Part shown: positions 51,101 to 64,000 of the stretch, in pieces
Numbering within the stretch: the stretch's first letter is position 1
How the letters are laid out: each line of letters begins with the position of its first letter
Source of the DNA: Apteryx mantelli
Taxonomy: Eukaryota > Chordata > Aves > Apterygiformes > Apterygidae
NCBI RefSeq assembly: GCF_036417845.1
Contig: NC_089979.1
Coordinates: 23,067,958 to 23,131,957 of the forward strand
Direction of reading: 5' to 3'
DNA length: 64,000 nt
The notes under the pieces: model-generated
The model's input: the letters and a program-made list of their open reading frames with translations, nothing else
What the model was told of the DNA's origin: nothing
The model's database searches: none
Position numbers and translations under genes: made by a program

Positions 51101-53091
51101 CTTTTTTCTATTTTTTCTTTTATAACATGGTATAGAATGTTAGAAAATAATATCCTTGCTCTCAAATTCCAAAATACAGTCAAACAAGCCTTTAAAAGAA
51201 CATAATTTTCTATTATATTCTCTTATATTTACAATAATTTCTGTAGAACCATACTGACTTCATCTTTGTTAAGTTTCTCAGAAACTTTTCCATAAAGAAA
51301 CACATGCCATTATGGCATAAAGTAGATTTAATTCTCCTTTCATTTTCATTATTTTTATTTCTCTCAGGCTGAAATTTTCAGCTAATGTCCTCAGATTCAC
51401 CCTGATGGAGCAAGTTGCAGAGTTGGGATCTAAATGAGATTAATCAGGAGATGAAAAAATGAGGAAAAAATATTGGCTATAATAACACAAATCTGGACAC
51501 TGGGTAAGACAATATTGTATAACACATATATAGAGAAATACCATATTCTCAGGAAATGTTCAGATTTTTTACATATTTATTTTTTATTGTCCTCCCAAAG
51601 AGAATGATACCTTTTTTATCTGACATCTTATTAAAACTTGGTGAAAAAGCACCACAATTTTCTGTCTCTGAAATGCTGAACTATCCCTAGTCATTTCTGA
51701 AAAGGCATGAAAAGAAGCAAATGACACTGACCAAAGATACTTGTCTTTTGGGGAAAAAATAGATATACATGGACTTCACAATAAACCTTTCTCCCATGTG
51801 TAATTTCTAACTGGAAGACTTTATGTGGACATTCAGTGTGTCCAATTTTTAGAGTTTCAGTAAAATACGCTTAAAAATGGATGTTTACTTCCTTAACACA
51901 GTACATTCTACACCTAATGAAGGTAGCTAGAATATCTTGTAACGGGCAAAAAGAAATCCACAACTCAAAAAAGAAAAAGCTTTCTGGTTCAAAGAATCAT
52001 GAAACATTTATGTTTGCTTTATACAAGTAGAATATTTCACCAACTACTAGTATGTACGTTTAAATAGCATATATCATTTCCCAAAATTTAAAGACTGGGA
52101 ACATGAACATTCTAGCTAAATGCAAGATAATATATACAGATATCAAAAATGTAGACAGTACTTACAAAGGAGGGGGCTCTGCCTTGAAAAACTTTGACTC
52201 TAAAATGTTCTTTGGATTTAAGGGATAAGCACTACCTCAGTGTGATCTCTGAATAAGCAAACAGGGGATTTCCAGTAGGGAAAAGATTGGTTTTAGTAAG
52301 ATCATCACTAGGTATATTATGTTAAGTGCTAGAAATCATGCCTCAAGATCAAGTTCAAGAAGAGGTCACTAAAATAGATCAGAGGTTGGAAAACAAGCCT
52401 TACATGGCCAAGCTACAGGAGCTCAATGTAATTTGTTTATCATAAAGAAGAATTAGAGGTAGTTTGGTTACGGCATATGATTATATATGCCATATACCTG
52501 TATTTAAGTAAGACAATCTTGTCAGTCAGTCTTGTCAAGACAGTCTGATCTTGTTTACAAGGACCCCTCCAGGTACACCTTGAAATAAGTTCAGCCTTGA
52601 AATAAAATGTGATTTCCCAGGAGGAAGGATGATGGAACATTTGAATTACTTGTTGGGGGGATTATGGACTTACCATGGCTGTGAGTCTTTTAAGGCAAGT
52701 CCTCTCAAAAAAGTATGTTTTGATTTAACTTTTGGGAAGAATACTCCAGCTTCAGCGTGTGTGAAAAGGAGGTCCTGGCTGCTGGCCTGGGAGTCTGTTA
52801 ACTCAGCCCTCCAGATTACTCCCCTCCTTCGGGACAACGGGAAGAACGGGATTGCTTACATTGTCAATATTATACTCTGAACCTCCAGCTTATTAAAAAT
52901 AATGACAGCTCATGCTTCAGTGCTTTTCTATACAGATTTTTTCTATACAGGATCAGAAGAAGAGTTTCCTTCTCTTCCAAAGAGAATTCCCTCCAATTCC
53001 CTCCAACTGTATTGATTTAATTTCTGGGACTTGAGGTTTTGTTGTTGGACATTTTTTTCCTCAGCTATCCTTTGAAGTGTTAGAGATTGGC

Positions 53092-53475
53092 TGTGGAGGG
53101 TCATGACAGGGTTAAACTGGTGGAAAGTTGCAAGTTGCAAGCAACAGGAGCCTCAGACAAACATACCCAAGGACACCGGTGCAGCTGGGAATGATACATC
53201 TTGAGAAAGTACAGATAAACTAGCAGAAGCCAGTGGGAACCAAGGTTAAGGGCAAGACAGCTTTTCTAAACAAGTAGCAAGGTACAAGGCATGACCGCTG
53301 CGTGCGTGATCGGTGTAATGATTGGCTACCTGGGACATAATCTGCATGGTGATTGGCCTAGCAAAGTGTGTCTGTGAAACCGCTGAAGCAGCTAACCTTT
53401 TAAGTATGCTCAGAAACAAACAATAAATGTCTCAAGATGCACCATGTCTTGAGTCCATGCATTTAATCGGCCACA
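53092..53475 (+). mobile_element. Solo LTR of an endogenous retrovirus-like element
   Basis: The 384-bp block starts TGTGG and ends CCACA, perfect inverted termini. It is flanked by ATTGGC (53,086-53,091) and ATTGAC (53,476-53,481), a 6-bp target duplication with one mismatch. Inside, in LTR order, are two ATTGG (CCAAT-type) boxes at 53,321 and 53,352, a TATA-like TTTTAAGTA near 53,397, and AATAAA at 53,422-53,427. No internal retroviral genes, primer-binding site or second LTR are present, so it is what remains after recombination between two LTRs. It lies in the TRIQK intron, antisense to the gene. The exact family is not recognised. Confidence 0.75.
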
Positions 53476-53632
53476 ATTGACCACAAGTAGACACCAGAGC
53501 CGAGAAAGATGGACTATTATTCCGAGATGGTACAGAAAATCCTCCTAAGCTTCTGCATGGTGCATCTTGTTCACATGCTTAAAGCATGTGATTACTCATG
53601 CTCAAAGGATCTGATCACTGTACTTATGTGTA

Positions 53633-53698
53633 CAGGTCAGGTCAGGTCAGGTGGGAGCAACCTGATTTGTTTTATGTCTTTTTTTTTTTTTTTTTTTT
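53633..53698 (+). repeat. (CAGGT)4 run and T20 tract
   Basis: Four exact CAGGT units (53,633-53,652), which create overlapping AGGTCA half-sites, are followed 26 bases later by 20 consecutive T (53,679-53,698). Both are short, simple repeats. Confidence 0.85.
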
Positions 53699-56600
53699 CC
53701 TTCCATCTCAATGTCAGGGAACATAGTCTGACTGCTGGGATCACTAGGAATATCACACCTTGTTCACTGATGGCACATTAAACTGCCCTGTTCTTTATGT
53801 GAGGCACATGGATTGGTTTGAAGACCCAAATACTTTGGCCCTACTGAAGTGTTTGGGCTTCCCAGAAGGTATCTGGATGAAATTTTATGACCTGTGACAT
53901 ATAGGAGGCCAGATCAAATGATTTAATAGTCCCTTGTGGCCTTAATTTCTACAAAGCTGTTAAACTATATTCCCAACATATCTTGGAAAATGGAGTTCAC
54001 TAACTTAGCAGATTACAAACAGCATGAAATCAGAGAAAACTCTTTGCCAAAATACACCAGGAATGTTTTGTTATCTATTCATACATAACTTGTTCCAGAT
54101 GAGATAGACTCTTCATAGTGAAGTAGCTAGCTAAATAATAGATTAAATAGATATGCAAAACAATGACAGTCAGTAAGATCCCACTTTTTTAGAAAACATT
54201 TTTCCCTTAGCTCAATAAATGTATTACATAGCTAATAATTCTCTATGGACTGGTATTCTGTAGTCATTTATGTCTTTGAAAGTGGGTGTAAAATACTACT
54301 GTTCAGACTTGTGTCTACCTCTCAACAAGAGAGAAAACTTCATCATCTGTTCCATGGACCACTGATTCATTCTTGCAGCCTGTTAAAAAAAATGTCCCCA
54401 AGAACTCCCATTACTTTTGGCTTCTACTAATGATCAGGGCATACAACCCTCCAGCTACATGGGGCTGAATTTTCACCTTCCTCAACACATTTTCTGCTTG
54501 TTGCCCTCACATGGACATCCCTTCCTTCATCCACAGAGAACTGAGTTGCCGCTGACTGCGCAGACTCCTTGCTGCCAAGGCACACACAACCAGGTGGAGC
54601 TCCTGGAAAGATGACACAAGCACGAGCTCCGTGGGACAACAAAACAACCACACAAAGAAGGTTCAGAGGCTCCCTTTCTGGTCCTGGTACAAAAGAATTT
54701 TGTTTTATCCAAACACTGGGAAACACAGGGCCTACAGCTTTCTCTCAGACTTGTTTCTCAAGACAGAGCTCCTACTTTTCCAAGAGACACCATCTATTTT
54801 GGTGCTGTCTGCATTAGTGCCACGTGTACAAACACAGCCAGCACAATAACTCTGTTACAATATTGGATTTTTAAACATATTTACAGAACAAATATTACAC
54901 CCTGAATGCTGGCATGGTCACCCTGCCTGAACTATCTTTTGATAGTTATTAGTGCTTAGTTGCTTCTCTGACATTATCAACACAGATAAAATCTCTCTTT
55001 GGGGAAATTAAAAAGTACTAAATGGCAGTGACTGAAAGAAACTTTGTTACTTTAAACCCTGCATTAAAATGACAAGGCAATCAAAGTTTGACAAGACAAG
55101 CTAATTAGTATGCCAGTGATGAAATGTGAAGGATCTCCAGGGGATTGGTTCTGAAAAGTTTTATGTCATTTATAGGGCCTTTTTTTAAGCCCATGTTGTC
55201 AGCTCTTATGGTGAAATACACAACAGTGGAATTTCATTATCTTTATAGATATTGATGACTAATACCCCTTCAAAGTTCTACAATCCTCTTCTCTTTTACC
55301 TAAATACTACATCAAGTCTTAGCTTATAGCCAGTGGTTGTTCTCCCCATAAATATAAGCTCTTTAGGACACTGATGCAAAACAGCTCTAGAGATATTAAT
55401 GGACACTAAAAATATTAAGTCACAACATGGTACTTACTGTGTTAGATATTTCACAGAATTATAGTTATAAAAATAGTCCTCTTTTCTAGAGCTTGTATTT
55501 CCACATGTGTGGTAAGGATATATTTCCCCTACAATATTTTTATCTGCAACTTAGTTTTTTATAAGGAAATGATAATGTATTTTGAAAGACTGTATACTGC
55601 ATCATGTTTGGAAACCAGGATAAGCAAAAAAAAAAAAAAGGTAAATACACATATGTATGTGCTTTCTCAAAGATATGTCAAGAATCTTGGACATTTCTGA
55701 GGTTATTTGAAGTGTTGTCAACAGATTACACTGCATGTGTCTTAAAAGTTTTTTTTTTCCTCAACACAAATTGAAGGTAATCAACCGTAACAGTACAGAA
55801 TCAGGGCTACATCCTATAACAAGACTAAAATCCCACCCTTCGAAAGGTGAATCATGTTACTTATCACCATCAGGAATCTTTGCTAATGCGAAGTGATGAT
55901 AGTACCCTATACCTTACCAAATGACAAGCTCAGACACACTCAAAGCTCTGAATATTAGGAAACAAACAATAAAAGTAATGCACACTTAAGCCTCAAAATA
56001 GTTTCGTAAATTTATATAACCCAAAGGGACCTTAATTCTGCTGTCTCTTCTGGGAACCACATACATAAAGAATGGTTTAGTACCCTGGGGTCAAAACAAA
56101 TAGGAGAGTTCAGCAAATTCTTATTTCTAAATTTATCTGGAAGACAAAATAGAAGTACCTGGGATAGGTGTTGGAGATGAATGTATCTGTCATAAGAAGT
56201 TTGCTCTTGGACAGATGGAGGAACTTAACAATGGTCTGACCAAAATAAACCCTGCCTGAGAGAGGGGGAGAGGTTACAGGGTTTACCAACAGGGACACAG
56301 AAGTCATGTTTCAAAGCAGCCTTTGCTGGGTTAGGGAGAGTGATTTATCTGCAGAGACCCCAGGTGCCTGCACTACCCGCGGTATCGCTGTACTGCACTG
56401 CAGTGATGGAGCAGGTTGGAAGAGCTGTCGCTGTGAGGTGAGAAGAGGCGCAAGTTCACCCTGAGACATTAAATATGCCGCATGTCAGTGCTGCGCACTG
56501 TAGTTTCTGTCAGGAGAAGTGCACAGTTTTATTCTATAGGGATTGTCAATATTCCGGTGAAAGTATTGCAACATTTAGTAAATCTGGGGTTGTTTGCATT

Positions 56601-58492
56601 AAGTGCAGGGGGACTCATAAAGGCTCCGTTTTCCTTCCTCCACAAGCATCTCCCTGCAGGGAAAGGTGCCCAACTCACCTTCCCTTTTGCTTCAGCTCTG
56701 TCAGCTTTCCCTGGCAATTAGGAAGCAAAGCAAATGACTGTGATCAGTCTGAGGATGATCAGAATCATATTTTAAGGCTCACATGTGGAAAAAATCTTAC
56801 AGTCAGAAGACAATATCTTAAAGATTTCCCCCCTCCCCTTTTTTTAGAGGGCAGAGGCAGAATTGCAAATCTAGAACATTGCAACTAACTGAACTCCAGA
56901 GAACACCACATGCCATGACCATGTGAGCACGAGTGCACATTGATAGCAAAATCATTCTTAACTAGAACAAAGCGGGCATTCTGCTATAATATGCAGGAAC
57001 AAATCTGTACAAAATAAATTGTTGTTGTTTTTCGTATTCATTAACATTTGATTTTTCATTATACATACGATTATATGTAAGCTTACCTGTTCTCTATCTT
57101 TTTTAAGGAAGAATTATACACAAAAAAAAACAGAACAAAATACATTTTGAAGGATCAAGTTTCATATTTTTCTCTCTTGTAAAAGATATGCAGAAAAAAC
57201 TTCATATTTTTATAGAACTAAGCTGTACAGTAAAAGTCTCCAAGTAGAACATCACTTTTAAAAGGTCATGTCATTGAAAGTAAAATGAAAAGAAAAAGTA
57301 AAATTTAATAAGGAAGGAAAAAACATTGAACTCAAAAGGTTAATAATCTATCCTTTAAACAAAAAAGGCAATCTACTTTTTCTCATTAAAACCTGACACA
57401 CAGCACTAACTGAGGAGATTATGTTGTGAAAACAGAATGCATCGCACAGTAATGCTTGATCGAGATCAGCAATCAGGAGCAAAAAGAAAGCACTGTTTCG
57501 TGATTATAATAGCAAATTCTGGAAGACAACCAAATACATCATCTGGCAGCTCAACAGCTGTTACAGCTTGGTAGTAATACCTTGGCATTTGCTATAAGCT
57601 ATAACTTGAAAAAATTTATTTTTCTCATCTGCCAGAAAGAAGAACATGTTCTCCTTTTAACATTTCTGAAGTTTCTTTCACTAGAACAGCCAGGTATTTG
57701 ATCCACTTTTTTAATTTTGCATGTTTTTTACTCTGGCTGCCAAGTTAATTCCATATTAGTTTGATTAAAAAATAAGTTTCAGGGAAAAATATTAGATGCA
57801 ACTTAAATAAACAATGTACGTTCAGCCAAATTCCCATTATGGTGACATGTTGGGTAGGAGATAGTATAGAATATTCATATTTGTCCTCCTTGTTAATATT
57901 CACTGCCATGATTAATTAGTCATTATCATACTTTACACCCACCTGAAGAATATTTCCAAAATAAATTTCAGTAGCTTTCTAGGTGTTTCGGTGTTTGTTA
58001 AGCCAACCATTTTTCCAGTCAGAGGCAATATACAAGGTTGTCAACTGAGATAATAGTGCTGAGAATTTACCAATACTTAACAGCCCTGTCTTTAAATTAC
58101 TCCTGGGCATAAGATAGGAAGAGGCGGAAGGAAGACGTTTATTGTCATTTTTATAACTGTATAAAATCATGAAAGCATTTTTTTGTGTGTATACAGTGGT
58201 TCTCTGAAAATATCCACTTCCTAAGCATAAAATATTTTATCGACATTAATGTAAGTATGCACCAAAACAAGGACATGGACTGCATAAAATCTTTTAGTGT
58301 TTCAGCTATTCTAGTTATTTTAGGGTTAAGTAAAAGCAATCTATCATAAATATTTTAGATAATGGCATTCCACTTAGATTTTGAAGTGTCATAAACAATA
58401 ACTCTCAGAAATCAATATTCACCCAGTACATCTAGGGGGAAAAGAAACAACATATATAGAAAGGTGGTGTAAACTATCAAACGGATTTCTAC

Positions 58493-58578
58493 CTTTACGC
58501 CTAGTGCAGTTTTCTTGGCCTCAGCTTTTAATCTTGTTGCTCTTAACATTGGTCTGGTTTTCTTATAATCTTGTTTTC
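58493..58578 (-). CDS. TRIQK: TRIQK internal coding exon (QxxK/R motif region)
   Basis: This 86-nt exon supplies two bases of a split Gly codon and 28 further codons, beginning KQDYKKTRPM and ending AKKTALGVK. It matches the basic middle part of vertebrate TRIQK, including QDYK, one of the three QxxK/R motifs that name the protein; the other motifs begin on the preceding exon. The acceptor is a pyrimidine-rich run ending TCCTAG (AG at 58,580-58,579), and the donor is AAG/GTAGAA (GT at 58,492-58,491). The exon ends in phase 0 and joins the transmembrane exon at 48,110. Residues on both sides of the window's second exon are collinear with the family without gaps, so the gene looks functional. 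Confidence 0.93.
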
Positions 58579-61500
58579 CTAGGACAGAAAACAAAACATT
58601 TATTGGAAATGATACAAAAAAGGTAAGGAACCAACAATTATTTTAGTTTCAACGTCAGATCTAACATTTTGAAAGTATCCTGCAGTTCAGCACTTACTAA
58701 AAAGGAGCTACTCTGTAACACAGGGGACCAATCAGTGGAACAATGGTCTTTAAAACAATGACAGCAACAAGCAAGAGTCAGTAAATCAATGCAGAACCTA
58801 TTACTCCAGAGACATATCAAAATACCAATACTGATAGCCTTCCAATAGTACAATACTTATTAAATTATATTGTTCAGTAAGCATCTGGCAGTAAATAAGC
58901 AGATTAAAGGAGGATGACATTTTTCACTCACATTTCAATCAAAACAAAATTTTCATTATAATTTTTGTTGGTTAGTCATCTCTAATGCATATGATAAATG
59001 TGTAATACATGACATTACAGTGAGTGTAGATGTTTCATCATTCTGAAATGGAATATTTTTCACAAGTAGCAGAATTCAGAGTCATGCAGGTCACTCCAAG
59101 TAAGTGCTAATAAAACCACACCATCTTCTTATATTACTATGTTACACAGAATCTTCTAGAAGTGGCTTAGAAGGACTGTTAAAAAGTTATGGGGACTACG
59201 TCTTGCAGCCACCTAACAGTACAGCCAAATGCTTGATTACTGTGCATCCATATGAACTGAGTTCAGAGGAGGGCAGAAAAGTACTTAAAACTGGCCTAAA
59301 TCATTTATCTCAACTTAAAAATAAAGCCTGAAATACTTTGACATCTCTCAGGGGTATTTTGGCTGTCTAAAAGGCCTATTACTGTAGTACTATTAACCAT
59401 AGGTTAACCATATGTACTATTATATATATATATATGTATAGCATCTTCAAGTCAACAGAAGTCAAAGTACTGATACAGTCACAGAAGAAGGAGAAAGACA
59501 AGAAGAATCCGTGCAGTAACTGCTCAGAGGGGTAGAACCTCAGTACAACTGCTTTGGCTTTTCACAAAAGTCCTTTCCATTTTTTTCCTTAAAGCATTTT
59601 TATGCCATTTTTGGCTATTTCCCAAGCTGAACTACAATGCTTAAAGCAGAAATCTTTTTTGGCCATTTTTTTACCACTAATTGTATCTAGTTTTACACCT
59701 AAATCTCATCAGTGTTACATTTGAATAATTTAATCTGTCCTCTAAATCTGTGCCCAACAGTTTTGCTCTTTATTCATAATCTTATATTCATAATCAATAG
59801 GGCAATCTTCTCATTTTATGGTCTTCTTCAAAATTTGGATAGCATAGTGCAGTGGTGAAATTCTGAAATGTGAACTGGAAAAGAAAGGTCTTCTCTAGTG
59901 ATGCACTGGATTCACGGAAACACACATTTCCTCTACCTTGTCCATTAGAGAAGCCCTTTCTCCTTCATCACCCTGTTCATATTCAATGCAGAGATCCTCT
60001 CTGTGTAGCATGCTGAACTCACACTATGAATTTCCTTTCACTGAATAATCTCTCCTCAGTCTAAGGGATTATACATTGTGAAGGTCTCTGTATTATCTTT
60101 TGGTCAAATATCATTCATAAAAGGCCTGAAATAACTTAGAAAGTACTCAATGGCAAAAGGAAAAATAAATGGAACCATATCTATTGAACAAAAATGTATA
60201 TCCAAGGAAACTTCTTAGGGGATAGAATGAAGAAAAGGTGACAGAATGAATATTTACATCTGATGCTCGAATATATTAATCCAGTCAATGTATCTTATAT
60301 ACAGTACAGGACCACTGCAGCATTATTCTTTAGAAGTCAAAGATATCTAATAATAGCATACATCAGAGAGTGGAGTACAGTGATTTTCTTGAACACTTAG
60401 GGAAAAAACTGCAAGAACAACCAAAATAGCTAAGTCATGAGATGAAGGCAGCTAAAAAGAAAATGTGTTTCTTCCCCCTAAAGTATTGCAGTAGTACTGT
60501 TTGCTATGAAATAGATAAGGATCTGTCAGAATTTCCATTATATACGGCAGGAGTTTATAAGTTATAAAGATTCACTCCAGGGTGAAATTTGGCATAGAAA
60601 TATCCCAGCCTTGAATTTTTTTGTTTGTTTGTTTGGAGCCAATTTTCAATAAAGTGATGCAGCTGTTATGACTTACTTGTGAGCAAACTACAGAAATTTA
60701 TCCATCTGAGATTTTTTAAGCACTAAAAATATCTTCAGCTCAGAAACAGAAAACTGACAAGGACTAGGTTCAGTTTTGGTTCTCGTAACTCAGATTTGCT
60801 GTCCTCCTGTTTGGGGCAAATAAGGCAGGACGATGAGCAGAATGACCTACATTTGAAAAGACTTTCCTTCCAGCGATGCAATGGATTAGATAATGAAAAT
60901 GGGAAAGCTTCATAAGGCCCATTAGGAATGAGGCACAACTCAAGCCAGCTACTGCAACCCAACCCCCTTTCCTAACATTCCCCTTTCTCCCTCCTCCTCT
61001 CCAAGGATAAACTGTGAAGAGCTGGGGTAAATATTGCACAGGAGACACATAATCTCTAAACAAAATCTATTGGTAGGGCCAAGTCTATTCCTAGAAAAGG
61101 AAAGTTTACTGGTGTTCTTTGCATCAGTTTCAAGCACTCTGGTACTATTTATTCCAATATTGTGGTTATGGCTAAGATTGGATTGTACTGACTCAGAGAA
61201 TACTTCCAGATTTATATTAAAGTTGATATGAACAACTAAACCTCCCCATATAACAAATAGGCTATTTTAATAATGACTCTGGAGCTGGTAGTTCTCCAAA
61301 TCTATGCACCTGTCATTAATTTACCACTTTCTCTGCTAAATGTGATAGCCAAAAGAAAAAATATATATGTTTGGGAAGCAGTCTGAGTCCACCAAGTGCA
61401 AAAGTTTAAAAAGGGCATCTGTGGAGTCTTTTGTAATGAAAACCAGATTCAGCAATTCCACTAAAAGACTCTTAAAACATCTGAACTTTCTAAGGCCTTG

Positions 61501-64000
61501 GGAAAGACATCTGCACTACAGGACTATAAAGAACTATGAAAGACAAAGCCGCTACCACGTGAACACTGATCATTACCACCTGGATAGCAAGCAGAAATAC
61601 ATAATACTATATCCCTATGTTCTTTTGGGCCTGCAACATGTTGGAATATGTATCTGCACACTCCCAATTTCATCTAGTTTTATCTCACTTATCCTGCAAG
61701 CTTTCTTGTACATTTATCTGTCATAGTCATCAGCCTGAACTGTTTCTTCTTCCCAGGAAGTGACTGTCAAGGCCAGTTAAGATGGACTCATCAGACAAAG
61801 CCCCATTTGTCTGCCTTACCCAACGTCTGTTCAAGACAGACATTGCACTTTCCTGAGGGAACATAGGAAGGCAAGAAGAAGAAGCCAAAAGGATAGAACT
61901 GGAATATTTCCAGACCAAATTTTACTTTCTTTATTACTTAAACAAAATCCTTTCCTCTTCTACTTCTTCTCTTTCCCATCATCATCAATCCTTCATTTCT
62001 TCTCTCAAATGCCCGCACTGGCCTTCTTTTCTTTTTTTTTCCAACTACCCCAATTTCCGGATTTTTGACAAACTTCCCATTTCTTTCTTTGCAGCTTTTC
62101 CCAAGTACATCACTTTCTTTCCATTTTTAAGGCTAAAGCACTAGTCCATGATACAGCAACTTTTCTTAATGACTTACTGCCATCTCCTCCCTGCTTATGT
62201 CGTGCCTCTTGCCAGTCGCTCCAAACAGCAAATGCACAGACCATCCACTTTCCATTTCAGTGCCTGAACTTTCCTTCGCCCTTCAAAAGCTCTCCAGAGC
62301 TTGCCCTTCATCTCACCCCTTTTTTCCACCCTTGTCTGCACATTTTTTTCTATTCCTTTGCTGGAAGAGTGACCTCTGTAGCTGCTGAACTGAGTTGTGT
62401 CCATTTACAAATTCTTCTTTGAAAACTTTCTATGCGTAGAAAATAAGACTGTTTTATAATTTGTAGAATTAGAAAAGGGTGGAGACAAGGGTGAAAGACA
62501 GGGACTTTTTCAACCACAAAACACAGCTGTACTGTGAAAAATGCCAAAGTTCCCCCCTCAGAGCACAAGTGAGCATTTCATCCAATATGCAACATGAGTT
62601 TGCTTCTCCTCATGTAATTAGGATTAAAATTTCTGGATTTCCCAAGAATTATTGTGATTTACCTCTATTCAGAAGAGAGAACAAGATCTTATACATTTTC
62701 TATTCAATAATTGTAATAACAGATTAGAGATGACCTGACCTGGAATTGTCAGTATTCTTTCTAATTAAACCTGCAATGGCACCACGATTAATGCAAAACT
62801 AAAACTAAACAATAAATATGAACTAGACAAGTTCATTAAGTTCTGGGTGACCATTTCTTATTTAGTCTGCAGAAATACTGTGACATGATCATGCTAGTAT
62901 CAATAACACTAGTTTTGCATACATCTCTTTTGCATGCATCTTTGCAACGCACGTAACTGAGCATGCAACATGCTGAGCATTATATTTTAAGAAAACTGAC
63001 TACATATAAGATTGTGTTTTTAAAGACACTGCCATTTAAGACACAGCCTGAACGGAATACATTTTAACTCTCTAATTCTACAGCATAACTTCAGGAGAAA
63101 AAAAAACTGAGATTCCCTGCCTCTTCTATATATTTACTTCTTCGTTCTGACAATAGCTCATTACTAGGATTGAATAACAGACTAAAGACTGCCTCTCTGC
63201 TTTTCAATTCATCAGGCTTAAGCAGAAACAGGACTGCATCTTTGGCCTTTGTTGATACTGCTGTCCAAGCTTATTATCATATGAATATCTAGTTATTGTT
63301 TTATAAATGTTCACATTTCAGGAGCTCCCTGCTTCTTTTCTCTCAGTAGACTTTACAATATCCACCTTCATTATCATTATGTGGCAGCACTGCTCTTCGC
63401 CTGCATTTGCTACTTTAAAAATTAATGCACTGCTATTTTCTGAATACTGTACTGCGTAAGCTGCTTATGAGTACATTATGCTATCAAGCAAGCACATGCA
63501 GAAAAGCTTCCTAAACTGTTATTCTTTCAATGAAAATACAGCTGGTTCTGCTTCAAAGGCACTTCTTTTCACCTGCAAATGGACTTGCTCCTACACTTAT
63601 TCCTCAATTCATTGTCTTTTATTTGTGTCTGCAAATCTTTAATTGCCTTTAATTAGAAAAAAGTAAATTCAGTGCTTTAATCTTGCAAATACATTCAATC
63701 ATAATTCTGTCTGGGATGACTACCAAGTTCTATTCACTGACTGATCTTTATAACAAAGGTATATAAATTTATTGTCCGTTTATATAGACCACACCAATTA
63801 AGCCACAATGGAAAAGCAAATAGATAAGAGTCAAAATATTTGAAATGAGAAATGTGCAATCTAAATTTAATTACTCAGACGAATTATTTGAAGATGAGTT
63901 ATTTACAGCATGCCAAAAAATCTGACAGATAGTAAAATTTGCTAATCAACATTACAGATTTAAAATTCCTTTCAACAGTTTCAGTATAATTTGTAACAAC
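58579..64000 (-). other. TRIQK: TRIQK upstream intron (partial, runs out of window)
   Basis: The first coding exon should encode about 20 residues starting MGRKD and containing QYRK. I searched this stretch by eye on the minus strand for that exon (its start and its VDQY part) and did not find it, so it most likely lies beyond position 64,000. Nothing else is recognisable here except a short TA-rich run near 59,420-59,440. Confidence 0.7.

Larger units (their letters stand above)
48111..58492 (-). other. TRIQK: TRIQK intron (10.4 kb)
   Basis: The intron runs from a GT donor (58,492-58,491 read on the minus strand) to an AG acceptor (48,112-48,111). It holds a plus-oriented solo LTR at 53,092-53,475, a (CAGGT)4 run at 53,633-53,652 and a T20 run at 53,679-53,698. 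Open frames inside it, including the 183-codon one at 50,026-50,577, have no recognised domain. Confidence 0.85.

Noticed and set aside
58579-58594. Extension of the TRIQK internal exon upstream to an apparent ATG
   Set aside because: The added residues come from intron sequence before a clear TCCTAG acceptor, and family alignment begins exactly at the splice site.
1-64000. CRISPR arrays, tRNA or rRNA genes, bacterial operons or a defence-type gene system
   Set aside because: No spaced direct repeats, cloverleaf sequences or dense gene packing are present; the window is vertebrate nuclear DNA.

Overview
The window is nuclear DNA from a bird or close reptilian relative. Two young CR1 LINEs with the avian/reptilian ATTCTGTG-type 3' tail lie in it, and two exons near the right end match the vertebrate gene TRIQK. 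The background is AT-rich, intron-dense or gene-poor vertebrate sequence with no bacterial, plasmid or CRISPR features. The species cannot be named from the sequence.

Layout. Positions 1 to about 17,170 are non-coding. They hold a striking 167-bp inverted repeat with a G-rich loop (1432-1598), an isolated CpG-dense 250-bp block that may be a solo LTR (8191-8440), and an old CR1 tail (about 14757-14822). Positions 17,178-23,906 hold two CR1 elements in opposite orientation, separated by 1.9 kb. The minus-strand copy carries only the reverse transcriptase half (585 open codons). The plus-strand copy carries nearly all of ORF2, endonuclease plus reverse transcriptase (950 open codons), with the catalytic motifs kept. 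Both lack ORF1 and a start ATG ahead of their domains, so they are 5'-truncated.

Positions 23,907-47,996 are non-coding, with a 48-bp near-perfect palindrome, a 108-nt pure purine tract beside an (ATTTC)11 array, a (GT)23 array, a (GAT)9(AAT)7 array, and a block near 31.87-32.02 kb unusually dense in TALE-homeodomain motifs, which looks like a regulatory element. Two imperfect palindromic relics (29.5 and 45.2 kb) may belong to one ancient repeat family.

Positions 47,997-64,000 are the 3' part of TRIQK on the minus strand. The last coding exon (47997-48110) and the preceding coding exon (58493-58578) are joined by a 10.4-kb intron. The first coding exon was not found and probably lies beyond 64,000. 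A well-delimited solo LTR with target-site duplication (53092-53475) sits antisense in that intron.

No undescribed multi-gene system is visible. The best leads are the TALE-motif cluster, the G-loop inverted repeat, and the inverted pair of near-identical CR1 copies.
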